Of a stretch of 64,000 nt of DNA, positions 7,917 through 16,754 are shown in pieces; the first letter of the stretch is position 1; every line of letters begins with the position of its first letter. Location: contig NZ_LT546207.1 in NCBI RefSeq assembly GCF_900078665.2, positions 3,655,171-3,719,170 on the forward strand. Direction: 5' to 3'. The stretch comes from Mycolicibacterium houstonense. Lineage in GTDB: Bacteria > Actinomycetota > Actinomycetes > Mycobacteriales > Mycobacteriaceae. Position numbers and translations under genes: made by a program. Below the pieces are notes generated by a model, which worked only from the letters and a program-made list of their open reading frames with translations, had not been told where the DNA came from and searched no databases.

Positions 7917-9367
7917 CGGTTTCTCCCATCGATTGTCTTGATACCGGCGGATTGGCACATGATTTCGGTCGCCGGCTCGAAGTCGTAGTTGTTGTAGATC
8001 GCCAACAGGTGTGAGAAGGGCGGTGATTGAGCGAACAGCTGGAACGTCAGCCGATGGTTGGCGTAGTCGGAGTTGAGCAGGTCACGCCCGTAGGCCAGGA
8101 GCTTCCGTCGCTCCTCGGCTTCCACGTCGCCGATGGCGAAGTACTTCTTGAGCCACCCGGACGCTTCCTCGTTGGCGAATGTGGCCGCGCTGGGGGTCAG
8201 GCTGATCTGGCAGCCTGCCAGATCGCGTACCAGGTGCACGATCCTGGGCAGGTTGCTGCAGGCGAACACCCGACCCGAGTACATCGTCGGCTGGTGCGGC
8301 ATCAGGAAGCCACCGGGGCTCGGCTCGGCGAGTTCGATTGCCGCGGTGAGGAAGGCGTTGATCCCTTCGCGGTAGGCGGCCACCTCGGCGATCTTCTCCC
8401 GCACGCCCTGATGCATCTTGACCCCGGTCTGGCGGGCGCTGGCGTGGGCGAATCCCAGCAGGAGATCGGCCCAGCGCAGGTGGCGCTGGATGAAGGGGAA
8501 GATGCTGTACCGGTGCAGCGTGGCCCGGATGAAGCTCGCCGCCTCGGTGTGCCGGTAGAAGAAGACGTTCTCCCACGGGATTTCCACGTCGTCGAACACG
8601 ATCATCGTGTCGATCTCGTCGACGCGGTTGGTCAGCGGGTAGTCGTCCGGCGACCGCATACCCCGGAATCCGGAGCGGCAGATGTGCATGATGTCGGGAT
8701 GGCCCATGTCGGCGAGGAATCCGACGGCGTACTCGGAGTGGGTCTGATTGTTCCAGTCGCCGATCGTCGGTTTGACGAACGCCTGATTCGAGTACGCGGC
8801 GGCCGTCTCGAATTTGGCGCCGCGCACCACGATTCCGCGGTCGTTCTCACCCACTACCCGGAGCAGGACATCCGGGTCCTGCTCTTGCGGCCACTTCGAC
8901 CGGTCACCCTTCGGATCGGTGTTGGCGGAAACATGGAACGGATCGGTCAGGGTGGCGTTGCGAACGTGCCTGACGATGTTCTCGGAGAACGCCGAGTTGA
9001 TCTTGTCGAGAACGTCTTGGCCGTCGGCCAACGACCACATCTCGCCCACCGTCTCGTCACCGACGCGGGTGACCACGCCACCCGCATGGTCGAGGATGAC
9101 GTCCACGCCGCGTCGCTTGGCGTGCCAGTCCTCCTTGGTCATCGGGGGTTTGGAGCCGATGGCGCAGGTTTCGCCGCTGTCTTCGTCGACATACGTCATC
9201 GCGTCCCTGGTCAATTCGTCATGGCCGAGGTCGTAGATCCGGGCGCGGACATCGACGATGGGCTGGAACGCCGGATGGGTGGTCACATCGCCAACGCGTT
9301 CCCCGTCGATCCAGACGTTTCGTCCGTCGCGGATCGACTCCCGGTAATCTTCTCCGGTTCTGATCAT
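7913..9367 (-). CDS. HpaB-like FADH2-dependent aromatic/heterocycle monooxygenase
   Basis: A 484-residue flavin-dependent monooxygenase of the 4-hydroxyphenylacetate 3-monooxygenase large-component (HpaB/PvcC) family, which has an acyl-CoA-dehydrogenase-like fold. Visible family segments are the N-terminal RTGEDYRESIRDGRNVWIDGE, the middle WENVFFYRH after DEIDTMIVFDDVEIP, and a helical C-terminal half ending AEIMCQSAG-like. Such enzymes use FADH2 from a separate HpaC-type reductase, and no reductase gene is in this operon, so one must be supplied from elsewhere. It lies 29 nt after the permease gene and overlaps ridA. The substrate is unknown; a phenol or N-heterocycle is likely from the family. 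Confidence 0.85.
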   Translation of the reverse strand: MIRTGEDYRESIRDGRNVWIDGERVGDVTTHPAFQPIVDVRARIYDLGHDELTRDAMTYVDEDSGETCAIGSKPPMTKEDWHAKRRGVDVILDHAGGVVTRVGDETVGEMWSLADGQDVLDKINSAFSENIVRHVRNATLTDPFHVSANTDPKGDRSKWPQEQDPDVLLRVVGENDRGIVVRGAKFETAAAYSNQAFVKPTIGDWNNQTHSEYAVGFLADMGHPDIMHICRSGFRGMRSPDDYPLTNRVDEIDTMIVFDDVEIPWENVFFYRHTEAASFIRATLHRYSIFPFIQRHLRWADLLLGFAHASARQTGVKMHQGVREKIAEVAAYREGINAFLTAAIELAEPSPGGFLMPHQPTMYSGRVFACSNLPRIVHLVRDLAGCQISLTPSAATFANEEASGWLKKYFAIGDVEAEERRKLLAYGRDLLNSDYANHRLTFQLFAQSPPFSHLLAIYNNYDFEPATEIMCQSAGIKTIDGRNR

Positions 9368-9396
9368 TGCTTCTTCCTTTATCTAGACGGCGCCGG

Positions 9397-10851
9397 TCAG
9401 ACGCTTGGGGTGGAGCCGGTGGCGGGCGCAGCACCGCGAGCGGCGCGAAAGCGGTAGGCGAGCAGGATCACTCCGAAGGCGACCAGGCTCAGCAGGAACT
9501 GCGAGCGGGTCTCCTCGATCACCGCCATCAGCCCGAGGACTACGGCCATCCAGGCGATGGAGAACCAGGACAGGTACGGGAAGCACCACATCTTCATGCG
9601 CAGTGCGCCGGGGTCGCTGACCTCGAGCCTTCGGCGCAGCCGGATCTCGGCGCCGACGAGAATGATGTAGTAGATGAGCTGGATGGCGCCCGACGAGTTG
9701 ATCAGGAAGATGAAGACCTGCTCGGGGAAGAAGTAGTTGGCCACCACGGCCGCATAGCCCATGGAGGTGCCGGCCAGGATCGCCCGCACCGGCACTCCCC
9801 TGCTGTTGACCTTGACCAATGCCGCAGGCGCATCACCTTTTTCGGCCAGTGCGAACAACATTCGCGAGGTGATGTAGAGGCAGGAGTTCAGTGAGCTCAG
9901 TACCGCGGTGAGGACGATGGCCTCCATCACCACCGACATGCCGGGAATTCCGATGTATTCCAGCACCACCGCGAAGGGGCTGCGGATGCTCTCACCGGTG
10001 AACGGCGTGTCCCAGGGAATCGCGGCAACGATCAGCAGGATCGACAGCACGTAGAACATGAACACCCGGGCCATCACCTGTTTGGTCGCCTTCGCGGCGA
10101 ACTCGACGGGCTTCTTCGACTCGGCGGCGGCAATGGTGGCGATCTCGGCTCCACCCATCGAGAACAGCACCGTCACGCTGCCCACGAGCGCGGCCACGAC
10201 ACCGTACGGGAACATGCCACCGTGGGAGAACAGGTTGGTCAGGCCGGGGCTCTCGGGCTTGCCCACCAGTCCGAGCAGGAACAGGCCGGTGACGCAGATG
10301 AAGAAGATGATCGCGATGACCTTGATGGACGCGAACCAGAACTCGGCCTCACCATATGCCTTGACCGACAACAGGTTTATCGCGGTGAGTACGAGCACCA
10401 GGCCCAGACAGAGCAGCCAGGCCGGGACCCCCGGGATGTAGTTGACCAGGATGCCGGCGCCGGCGACGGCCTCGATGGCGGCGACGACGACCCAGAAGTA
10501 CCAGTACAGCCAGCCGACGCTGAACCCGGCCCAGTTGCCCAGGCCTTCTCTGGAAAAGTTGGCCACCGATCCCGATGACGGTCGGGCCACGGCCATTTCG
10601 CCGATCGCACGGATGACGAGGATCATCAGCACCCCGGACAGGGCATAGCTGAGCACTGCGGCCGGACCGGTGCGGTTGATCACCGCACCACTGCCGACGA
10701 ACAGCCCGGCACCGATGATGCCGCCCAGGGCGATCATCACGATGTGACGGTTTTCCAGGCTGCGCCTCAGCCCGCCGCCCGGCGGGGCACCGCTGTCGGG
10801 CACCCGGTGCGGCTCCGTGGATTGGGGCGCCGATCCACCGCGCTGGTTCAT
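9397..10851 (-). CDS. APC-superfamily amino acid permease (AAT/GabP-like)
   Basis: A 484-residue transporter with about twelve membrane segments. The first contains HIVMIALGGIIGAGLFVGSG, the characteristic substrate-binding helix of the amino acid transporter family, and GGAEIATIAAAESKKP follows in the middle. This family imports amino acids and analogues such as GABA or aromatic amino acids. As first gene of the operon it probably imports the compound that the HpaB-like enzyme, RidA, DUF1028, M20 and aspartase process. The divergent LysR gene next door is the likely regulator. Confidence 0.9.
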   Translation of the reverse strand: MNQRGGSAPQSTEPHRVPDSGAPPGGGLRRSLENRHIVMIALGGIIGAGLFVGSGAVINRTGPAAVLSYALSGVLMILVIRAIGEMAVARPSSGSVANFSREGLGNWAGFSVGWLYWYFWVVVAAIEAVAGAGILVNYIPGVPAWLLCLGLVLVLTAINLLSVKAYGEAEFWFASIKVIAIIFFICVTGLFLLGLVGKPESPGLTNLFSHGGMFPYGVVAALVGSVTVLFSMGGAEIATIAAAESKKPVEFAAKATKQVMARVFMFYVLSILLIVAAIPWDTPFTGESIRSPFAVVLEYIGIPGMSVVMEAIVLTAVLSSLNSCLYITSRMLFALAEKGDAPAALVKVNSRGVPVRAILAGTSMGYAAVVANYFFPEQVFIFLINSSGAIQLIYYIILVGAEIRLRRRLEVSDPGALRMKMWCFPYLSWFSIAWMAVVLGLMAVIEETRSQFLLSLVAFGVILLAYRFRAARGAAPATGSTPSV

Positions 10852-10950
10852 GGGAACTCCTGCCGTCAGGATGAGTGGTCCCGTCGACTATGTCGCCGAT
10901 CACATACCCTGTACAGTCGAACTAGTTGAAGCTATCGATCGGTTTTGTTG
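10852..10950. promoter_or_regulatory. Divergent promoter region between permease operon and LysR gene
   Basis: About 100 bp separate the two divergent starts, the classic arrangement for a LysR regulator controlling its neighbour. The 8-bp palindrome AACTAGTT lies at 10919-10926, and the following AT-richer stretch up to 10948 could hold T-N11-A type LysR sites. No binding site can be assigned firmly. Confidence 0.45.
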
Positions 10951-11856
10951 ATGTCTGATGCCACGCTTCGCCAGCTCGAGTACTTCATCGCCGCCGTCGA
11001 AGAAGGCTCGGTGACCGCGGCCGCGCAGCGCCTGCACTTGTCCCAATCGGCGCTGTCGATGGCGCTGAGCGAACTCGAGCGCGCGCTCGGTGTCCAGGTG
11101 CTCGTCCGGCACCGGCGCGGGGTTCGGCCGACCGGGATCGGCGAACAGGTGCTTGTCGACGCCCGCCGGCTGTTGGTCGATCTGCAAGACCTGCAGACAT
11201 CGGCCCGCGAAAGCCAATACGGGCTCACCGGCAAACTGATGGTGGGGTGTTACAGCACGCTGTCGCCGGTGCTGTTACCGCCGGTGCTGAGTGAGTACGT
11301 CGTGCGCTTCCCAGGCGTCGATCTCACGTTCACCGAAGGCCCACACGACACCCTCATCGACAACCTTCGCAACGGCACCCTCGACCTGGTGCTGCTCTAC
11401 GACTACGGGTCGGATCTGTCCTCACCCCGCGACGACCTGCAATCCGAAATCATCGTCGCCGCACCGCCGTACGTCTTGCTGGCGGAGGACCACCCGCTGG
11501 CCGTGCACAATGTCGTGGCGCTGCACCAACTGGTCACCCATCCGATGATCCTGTTCAGCCTGCCACCGGGCGGGGACTATTTTCTCTCCCTCTTCAAGGC
11601 CGAGGGCCTGGAGCCACGAGTCCGGTACCGCGCCACCAACTTCGAGCTCGTCCGCTCGCTGGTGGCGCGCCGGCTGGGCTATTCCATCCTCAGCCAGCGC
11701 ACCCAGATCTCGGTGAGCTACGAGGGCCGCGGATTCATCACGCGGCCGCTCGCAGGCAACCATCCCGGGCTCGCGGTCAAGGCGGTGACGCTCGCCGGCG
11801 CCAAGCTCACCCGGCCGGCCGCGGCGTTCATCGAGACCTGCCGAGCGGTGAACTGA
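10951..11856 (+). CDS. LysR-family transcriptional regulator
   Basis: A 301-residue LysR protein. The N-terminal winged helix contains RQLEYFIAAVEEGSVTAAAQRLHLSQSALSMALSELE, and the effector domain follows from about residue 90. The ATG at 10951 is preferred over the TTG two codons upstream. It is divergent from the permease-monooxygenase operon and is the natural candidate to activate it on binding a pathway metabolite. Its end is 13 bp from the convergent sigma-factor gene. Confidence 0.92.
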   Translation: MSDATLRQLEYFIAAVEEGSVTAAAQRLHLSQSALSMALSELERALGVQVLVRHRRGVRPTGIGEQVLVDARRLLVDLQDLQTSARESQYGLTGKLMVGCYSTLSPVLLPPVLSEYVVRFPGVDLTFTEGPHDTLIDNLRNGTLDLVLLYDYGSDLSSPRDDLQSEIIVAAPPYVLLAEDHPLAVHNVVALHQLVTHPMILFSLPPGGDYFLSLFKAEGLEPRVRYRATNFELVRSLVARRLGYSILSQRTQISVSYEGRGFITRPLAGNHPGLAVKAVTLAGAKLTRPAAAFIETCRAVN

Positions 11857-11869
11857 ACCGATTCGCCAA

Positions 11870-12511
11870 TCAGGCTGCGGTGCAGGGCAATCGGCTTCCG
11901 GTGCGGAAGCCCCCCGCCACATCCGCATCCACCAGCAGGGCACGTAGATTCCTCCGCCCCCGGTGCAACCGGGACATCACCGTGCCGACCGGCACATCGA
12001 CGATCTCGGCGATCTCCTTGTACCGGAATCCCATGACGTCGGCGTAGTACACCACGATGCCCTGCGGCTCCGGCAACGCGCGCATCGCCCGGCGCACCTC
12101 CTCATCGCCCATCGACTCCAGCGCCGCCAGTTCCGCGGACGCCACGCCCAGCGGGTACCGCTGTGCGACTTCGGCCAGCTGGGAATCCGTGAGCGCCTCG
12201 GCGAACACCTCCTGCGGCCGGCGCTGCGCGGTGCGGTACGAGTTGATCCACGTGTTGCTCAGGATGCGGAACAACCAGGCTCGGATGTTCGTGCCGTCCT
12301 GATAGGTGTGAAAGCTGCTGTACGCCTTGAGCATTGTTTCCTGGACCAGGTCCTCCGCGTCCAGCGCGTTGCGGGTGTACCGGCGCGCGACCGCGTAGAG
12401 CTGGTCCACCAACGGAAGCGCATCGCGCTCGAACCGCGCCTGCCGACAATCCTCAACGTTCACGGTCTCATCTGTGCAAGTCGGCACGGCCCCGCTCCTG
12501 CCATTGCTCAT
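11870..12511 (-). CDS. ECF RNA polymerase sigma factor, SigH-like (second copy)
   Basis: A 213-residue ECF sigma factor closely related in layout to the one at 3717-4349. Region 2 has [17 protein letters not shown] and [18 protein letters not shown]; region 4 has [23 protein letters not shown]. Mycobacterial SigH is followed by the zinc anti-sigma gene rshA; here the gene ends next to a convergent LysR gene and no anti-sigma gene is seen on either side. The tail after region 4 ([16 protein letters not shown]) contains a cysteine not usual in SigH. Which stress it answers to is not visible. Confidence 0.9.
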   Translation of the reverse strand: MSNGRSGAVPTCTDETVNVEDCRQARFERDALPLVDQLYAVARRYTRNALDAEDLVQETMLKAYSSFHTYQDGTNIRAWLFRILSNTWINSYRTAQRRPQEVFAEALTDSQLAEVAQRYPLGVASAELAALESMGDEEVRRAMRALPEPQGIVVYYADVMGFRYKEIAEIVDVPVGTVMSRLHRGRRNLRALLVDADVAGGFRTGSRLPCTAA

Positions 12512-12917
12512 CTCGATGCCTCAGACACTTTCGTCACTTGAAGCTATCCACCGCACCCCGAATCCCCCAGGGGGATTACCCCCAGGTTCCCGGCGGTTTT
12601 CCACACCGCACCGGCTGTGCCGCACTGTCATGTAGGGAGCATGGCATCTCAACCTAACTTGAGGTCAAACGGTTTTCCGGCGTGATCGTCGCCACGGCGA
12701 GGCCGTTCCCGAACCGAGGATCACTAGCACGTACCGCAACCCAATATTGTTGCGGCCGATGGTTATCTGAGGCCAGGCCCCGGTCAGCGGTCCCGCCCGT
12801 CGGCATCGCCGCGAGCGTCTCACCCACGAGAGCGGGGATGAACGTCACCACCCGCCCCGACTCGATCATCCACATACAGCGGGAAACCGGAGCGCCGCCA
12901 CCTTAGGCTCATCGGTT
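12512..12917. other. 406-bp intergenic region with one weak small ORF
   Basis: The left part holds the promoter of the sigma-factor gene and a GC-rich imperfect repeat of C5 and G5 runs at about 12565-12590. A 73-codon minus-strand frame at 12654-12875 has fair codon use in its first half and poor use in its second half, with no recognised relative, so I do not call it a gene. No riboswitch could be recognised before the purine permease. Confidence 0.4.
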
Positions 12918-14330
12918 ATGAATCGAGTCGATCGTTTCTTCGAGATCTCAGCGCGTGGCTCGACGGTCTCCTCGGAGGTCCGCGGCGGCCTGGTCACCTT
13001 CATCGCGATGGCCTACATCATCGTGCTGAACCCGGTGGTCCTCTCCGCGTCGGCCGACGTCGACGGCAACAAGCTCGAATTCGCTCAGGTCTCGGCCACC
13101 ACCTGCCTGGCCGCGGGCGTGATGACGATCCTGTTCGGCATCATCGCCCGCCTACCGTTCGCCTTCGCCGCCGGGTTGGGCATCAACTCGTTCCTGGCCA
13201 CCACCGTGGTCGGCACCGTGACCTGGCCCGAGGCCATGGGCCTCGTCGTCATCGACGGGCTCATCATCGTGGCGCTGGCGGCCAGCGGGTTCCGCCGCAT
13301 GGTGTTCGATGCCGTCCCCATGCAGCTCAAGCTGGCCATCACCGCAGGCATCGGCTTGTTCATCCTGTTCATCGGTCTGGTCGACGCCGGATTCGTCGGC
13401 TCCACCGGCCTACCTTCTCCGCCCGTCGGCCTCGGCACCGGCGGCGTCGGCTCGATCAATACCGTGCCGACGGTCGTCTTCGTGTTCACCCTGCTGGTCA
13501 CCGGCATCCTGGTGGCGCGAAAGGTGCGCGGCGGCATCCTCATCGGTCTGGTGACCGGCACCGTGGTCGCGGTGATCGTCGAGGCGATCTGGCACCTCGG
13601 ATCGGCGCAGGACAAGCCGGGCGGCTGGGGCCTGTCGGTCCCGACCCTGTCCGGTTCACCGTTCGCACTGCCGGACCTGTCCCTGGTCGGTGAGGTCAGC
13701 ATGGGCAGTTTCAGCCGCATCGGCGCGCTGGCCGCGATCATGCTGGTGTTCACGTTGGTCTTCGCCAACTTCTTCGACGCCATGGGAACGATGACCGGGC
13801 TGTCGCGGGAGGCCGGGCTGTCCGACTCCCAGGGCAATTTCCCGCGACTGAAATCGGCACTGATCGTCGAGGGCGCCGGCGCGGTGGTCGGCGGTTCCTC
13901 GTCGGCGTCGTCCAACACGGTTTTCATCGAATCGGGCGCCGGGATCGAGGAAGGCGCCCGCACCGGCTTCGCCAACCTGATCACCGGCCTGCTGTTCCTG
14001 GCGGCCATGTTCGTCTCTCCACTGGCCTCGATCGTGCCGACCGAAGTGGCCGCCGCGGCACTGGTCATCGTCGGCGCGATGATGGTGTCGCAGCTGCGCC
14101 ACATCGACCTGTCGGAGTTCTCGGTCGCGCTGCCCGTGGTGCTCACCGTCGCCACCATGGCGTTCAGCTACTCGATCGCCAACGGCATCGGCGTCGGTTT
14201 CGTGGCCTGGGCGGTGCTGCGGTCGGCCGCGGGCAAGGCCCGCGAGGTCAGCCCACTGCTGTGGATCGTGGCCGCCGGTTTCATCCTCTACTTCGCCAGG
14301 GGCTGGATCGAGTCGCTCATCGGGATGTGA
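12918..14330 (+). CDS. NCS2 family purine permease (AzgA/PbuG-like)
   Basis: A 470-residue permease of the AzgA-like branch of nucleobase transporters, which import adenine, guanine or hypoxanthine with protons. Family segments visible are the N-terminal RFFEISARGSTVSSEVRGG, then TFIAMAYIIVLNP, FAFAAGLGINSF, LVFANFFDAMGTMTGLSREAGL in the middle, and SSASSNTVFIESGAGIEEGARTG. Twelve or more membrane segments are evident. The gene appears monocistronic. The purine specificity is inferred from the subfamily. Confidence 0.9.
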   Translation: MNRVDRFFEISARGSTVSSEVRGGLVTFIAMAYIIVLNPVVLSASADVDGNKLEFAQVSATTCLAAGVMTILFGIIARLPFAFAAGLGINSFLATTVVGTVTWPEAMGLVVIDGLIIVALAASGFRRMVFDAVPMQLKLAITAGIGLFILFIGLVDAGFVGSTGLPSPPVGLGTGGVGSINTVPTVVFVFTLLVTGILVARKVRGGILIGLVTGTVVAVIVEAIWHLGSAQDKPGGWGLSVPTLSGSPFALPDLSLVGEVSMGSFSRIGALAAIMLVFTLVFANFFDAMGTMTGLSREAGLSDSQGNFPRLKSALIVEGAGAVVGGSSSASSNTVFIESGAGIEEGARTGFANLITGLLFLAAMFVSPLASIVPTEVAAAALVIVGAMMVSQLRHIDLSEFSVALPVVLTVATMAFSYSIANGIGVGFVAWAVLRSAAGKAREVSPLLWIVAAGFILYFARGWIESLIGM

Positions 14331-14436
14331 TGCCGCGGCTCACCACTGCCGGCGACGAGTATGGCGTCCGGCCGGTAACCTTCACCCCCATGGGGATGAC
14401 TGCGCCGATGAGCCTCGAGCGCGAAGAGAGACGACT

Positions 14437-15414
14437 GTGAGCGCCGGCCTGTTCGGTTTGCTCGACGATGTTGCCGCGCTGGCCCGGCTGGCGGCGGCTT
14501 CGATCGACGACATCGGCGCCGCGACCGGTAAGGCGACAGCCAAGGCCGCGGGCGTGGTGATCGATGACACCGCCGTCACGCCGCAGTACGTGCACGGCCT
14601 GACCGCCGACCGGGAACTGCCCGTCATCAAGCGCATCGCCATCGGGTCGCTGCGCAACAAGCTCCTGTTCATCCTCCCCGCGGCGCTGCTGCTCAGCCAG
14701 TTCGCACCATGGTTGCTGACCCCCATCTTGATGCTGGGCGCGACGTACCTCTGTTACGAAGGCGCCGAGAAGGTGTGGGGCCGTTTCATGGGCCACGGCG
14801 GACACGGTGGTGGGGCGCACGGTGAACTCACCGCGGCCGCCGGCGTCGATGCCGAGAAGTTCATGGTGACCGGCGCGATCCGCACCGACTTCATCCTGTC
14901 GGCCGAGATCATGGTGATCGCACTCAACGAGGTGGCCCACCAGACCTTCGTGCCACGGCTGATCATCTTGGTGATCGTCGCGCTGGTGATCACCGCCGCG
15001 GTGTACGGCGTGGTGGCGGGCATCGTGAAGATGGACGACGTCGGCCTGCTGATGTCGCAGCGCTCGTCGCGCACGTCCCAGGCGATTGGGCGCGGCCTGG
15101 TGGCCGGGATGCCCAAGCTGCTCTCGGCGCTGTCGACCATCGGCACCGTCGCGATGCTGTGGGTCGGCGGGCACATCCTGCTGGTGGGCACCGACACTCT
15201 CGGCTGGCACACGCTGTACGGGCTGGTCCACCATGCCGAGGAGGCGGTGCACCACGCGGTCGGCGGTGGATTCGGTGGTGTACTGGCCTGGCTGGTGAAC
15301 ACCGGCGTATCAGCCGTCATCGGGCTGGTGGTCGGCACCGTGGTCGTGGGCATCATGCACGTGCTGCCGTTCGGCAAGAAGGCCAAGGACGACGCGACTC
15401 AATCCGGGCACTGA
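14437..15414 (+). CDS. DUF808 family membrane protein (YedI-like)
   Basis: A 325-residue protein starting SAGLFGLLDDVAALARLAAASIDDI, the hallmark N-terminus of DUF808, followed by YVHGLTADRELPVI and several membrane helices. A histidine- and glycine-rich segment (MGHGGHGGGAHGE) lies in a loop near residue 125. The GTG start is preceded by a weak GAAGAGAG ribosome site. The family function is unknown. No neighbour suggests a role. Confidence 0.88.
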   Translation: MSAGLFGLLDDVAALARLAAASIDDIGAATGKATAKAAGVVIDDTAVTPQYVHGLTADRELPVIKRIAIGSLRNKLLFILPAALLLSQFAPWLLTPILMLGATYLCYEGAEKVWGRFMGHGGHGGGAHGELTAAAGVDAEKFMVTGAIRTDFILSAEIMVIALNEVAHQTFVPRLIILVIVALVITAAVYGVVAGIVKMDDVGLLMSQRSSRTSQAIGRGLVAGMPKLLSALSTIGTVAMLWVGGHILLVGTDTLGWHTLYGLVHHAEEAVHHAVGGGFGGVLAWLVNTGVSAVIGLVVGTVVVGIMHVLPFGKKAKDDATQSGH

Positions 15415-15656
15415 CGGCACCTGGGCGGGAGTCCGGAAATTCCTCGCCAATTGCTCGAAAACAGCTGTCACACAGCGGTTTCAGCCGCGGGGTCTGATCC
15501 CGGACACAGCGCCGGAAGCTGTGCGCGTGGCGGGGCGGACGTCCCGGGTAACAGGTTCACCGAACAAATACTTTTTAGGTCAATAGGTTTCGACGTGCCA
15601 TACTTGGACTCGGACGTTTTTCGTACGTCCGGTTTGAACAATGAGAGAAGCAAAAT
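15415..15656 (+). promoter_or_regulatory. Long 5' leader of the cold-shock gene with hairpin
   Basis: About 240 bp precede the csp gene. A perfect 6-bp stem, CGGACG at 15611-15616 with CGTCCG at 15626-15631 and a U-rich 9-nt loop, lies 25 nt before the start codon. A run of U just upstream (near 15571) and a purine-rich GAGAGAAGC ribosome-site area follow the pattern of structured cold-shock leaders. Whether it is thermosensitive cannot be judged by eye. Confidence 0.45.
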
Positions 15657-15860
15657 ATGGCACAGGGAACTGTGAAATGGTTCAACGGCGAAAAGGGCTT
15701 CGGCTTCATCGCCCCTGACGGCGGCGCTGCCGACGTCTTCGTTCACTACTCCGAGATCACCGGAAACGGTTATCGGTCGCTGGAAGAGAACCAGCGCGTC
15801 GAATTCGAGATCACCCAGGGCGCCAAGGGCCCCCAGGCAGTAGGAGTTACCGCGGTCTAA
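15657..15860 (+). CDS. cspA: Cold-shock protein CspA
   Basis: A 67-residue single cold-shock domain with the RNA-binding motifs [15 protein letters not shown] (RNP1) and VFVHYSEI (RNP2). It binds single-stranded nucleic acid and acts as an RNA chaperone. The length is exactly that of mycobacterial CspA. It has its own leader and a strong factor-independent terminator downstream, so it is a single-gene unit. Confidence 0.97.
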   Translation: MAQGTVKWFNGEKGFGFIAPDGGAADVFVHYSEITGNGYRSLEENQRVEFEITQGAKGPQAVGVTAV

Positions 15861-15879
15861 CCGCGCTGAGACCTGATGG

Positions 15880-15920
15880 CGGGCTGGTACGGACAGGTTC
15901 CGTACCAGCCCGTTCTTGTT
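15880..15920 (+). terminator. Strong intrinsic terminator after cspA
   Basis: A perfect 14-bp stem (CGGGCTGGTACGGA at 15880-15893 paired with 15899-15912) with a 5-nt loop is followed by the T-rich tract TTCTTGTT. It starts 19 nt after the csp stop codon. Perfect terminators with a U tract are uncommon in mycobacteria, which fits a highly expressed gene. Confidence 0.85.
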
Positions 15921-16550
15921 CACAAGGGTGTGCTCTGCATAGGCCCCAGCCATTTGGCTGACTCGGTCTGTGCGACCCTGAGCACGCAATCCGCGGTCTC
16001 GAACAGGGGTGTTCGACGCACCGTCTCCACCACCGGCATCCCGGCGGCACAACGCATCACCAGCGCACCGAGTGCGGTCGATGTCTTGCACGGGATGACA
16101 AGCAGTTTCGCGCACTCGTGCCGGCCCGCCACCACCATGAGCCGGGGACGGCTCGGCTTCGCCCCTGCGTCCATCGGTTGCCGGTCACGATCGTGTTGAG
16201 GTCCAACTGGCCCTCCGCTGCTGACCAGTTGATTCGGATATCGACGACTTCGCCGAGCGATGGATGAAGGGCGCCAACGAGTTCCGGCAATTCCCCGGCC
16301 ACCGACGCGGTGTGTGGCCACCATGCCCCGTCGATGTCGGCACCCAGCTGGTCGGCGAGGGCGATTCGGACCGGACTGGCCAGCCGTCGCGCTCCGGTGA
16401 GGCCGTTCACGACGGCGAAAGAAGATCGGTACGAGGCTGCGATGCGGTCTGATCGGAGAAGACCGGACCCGACGCCGATTCGGTCGAGCGATCGAGAGTC
16501 GGCTTCGACTCCTGCTGCTCGATGTGGGAGAACAGTGCGGACGATTCCAT
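15920..16550 (-). pseudogene. DUF5994 family gene broken by frameshift(s)
   Basis: One frame carries the first half of a DUF5994-like protein, with the family core GADIDGAWWPHTASVAGELP and DIRINWSA (plus positions about 16180-16410). The matching second half (RLMVVAGRHECAKLLVIP, ALVMRCAAGMPV) is in another frame from about 16160 down to the stop at 15920. The shift lies at about 16150-16165. A good start with ribosome site AAGGA is the ATG at 16550, but that frame stops after 47 codons, so a second shift near 16415 is likely unless a GTG at 16410 is used. DUF5994 has no known function. A sequencing error remains possible. Confidence 0.65.
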
Positions 16551-16754
16551 AGACGTGTCCTTGAAAGGTGCGGGACTACCGCACAGCTAGTCGAAAGCAA
16601 GCGAGGGTTAATCACCGGCTGACCGATCAAACATCCAACGCAGTGACAGTCGAACGCCGCATTTGACGCACTGATGTGCACGGTCCACCTTCGAATCTAC
16701 ACCCGGTGACCCGCAGGTTCGGCTCGGCGGTGACGAAACGCCGGCGCGGCCCTG

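Noticed and set aside
12743-12765. CAATATTG palindrome with GCAAC/TTGC flanks
   Set aside because: The outer arms do not align symmetrically, so it is only an 8-bp palindrome.
12654-12875. Small minus-strand ORF of 73 codons in the intergenic region
   Set aside because: Codon use is GC-rich only in its first half and no relative is known to me; kept only as a note in the intergenic entry.
15468-16115. Minus-strand frame covering the csp gene
   Set aside because: Opposite to a certain cold-shock gene and its terminator; no family features.
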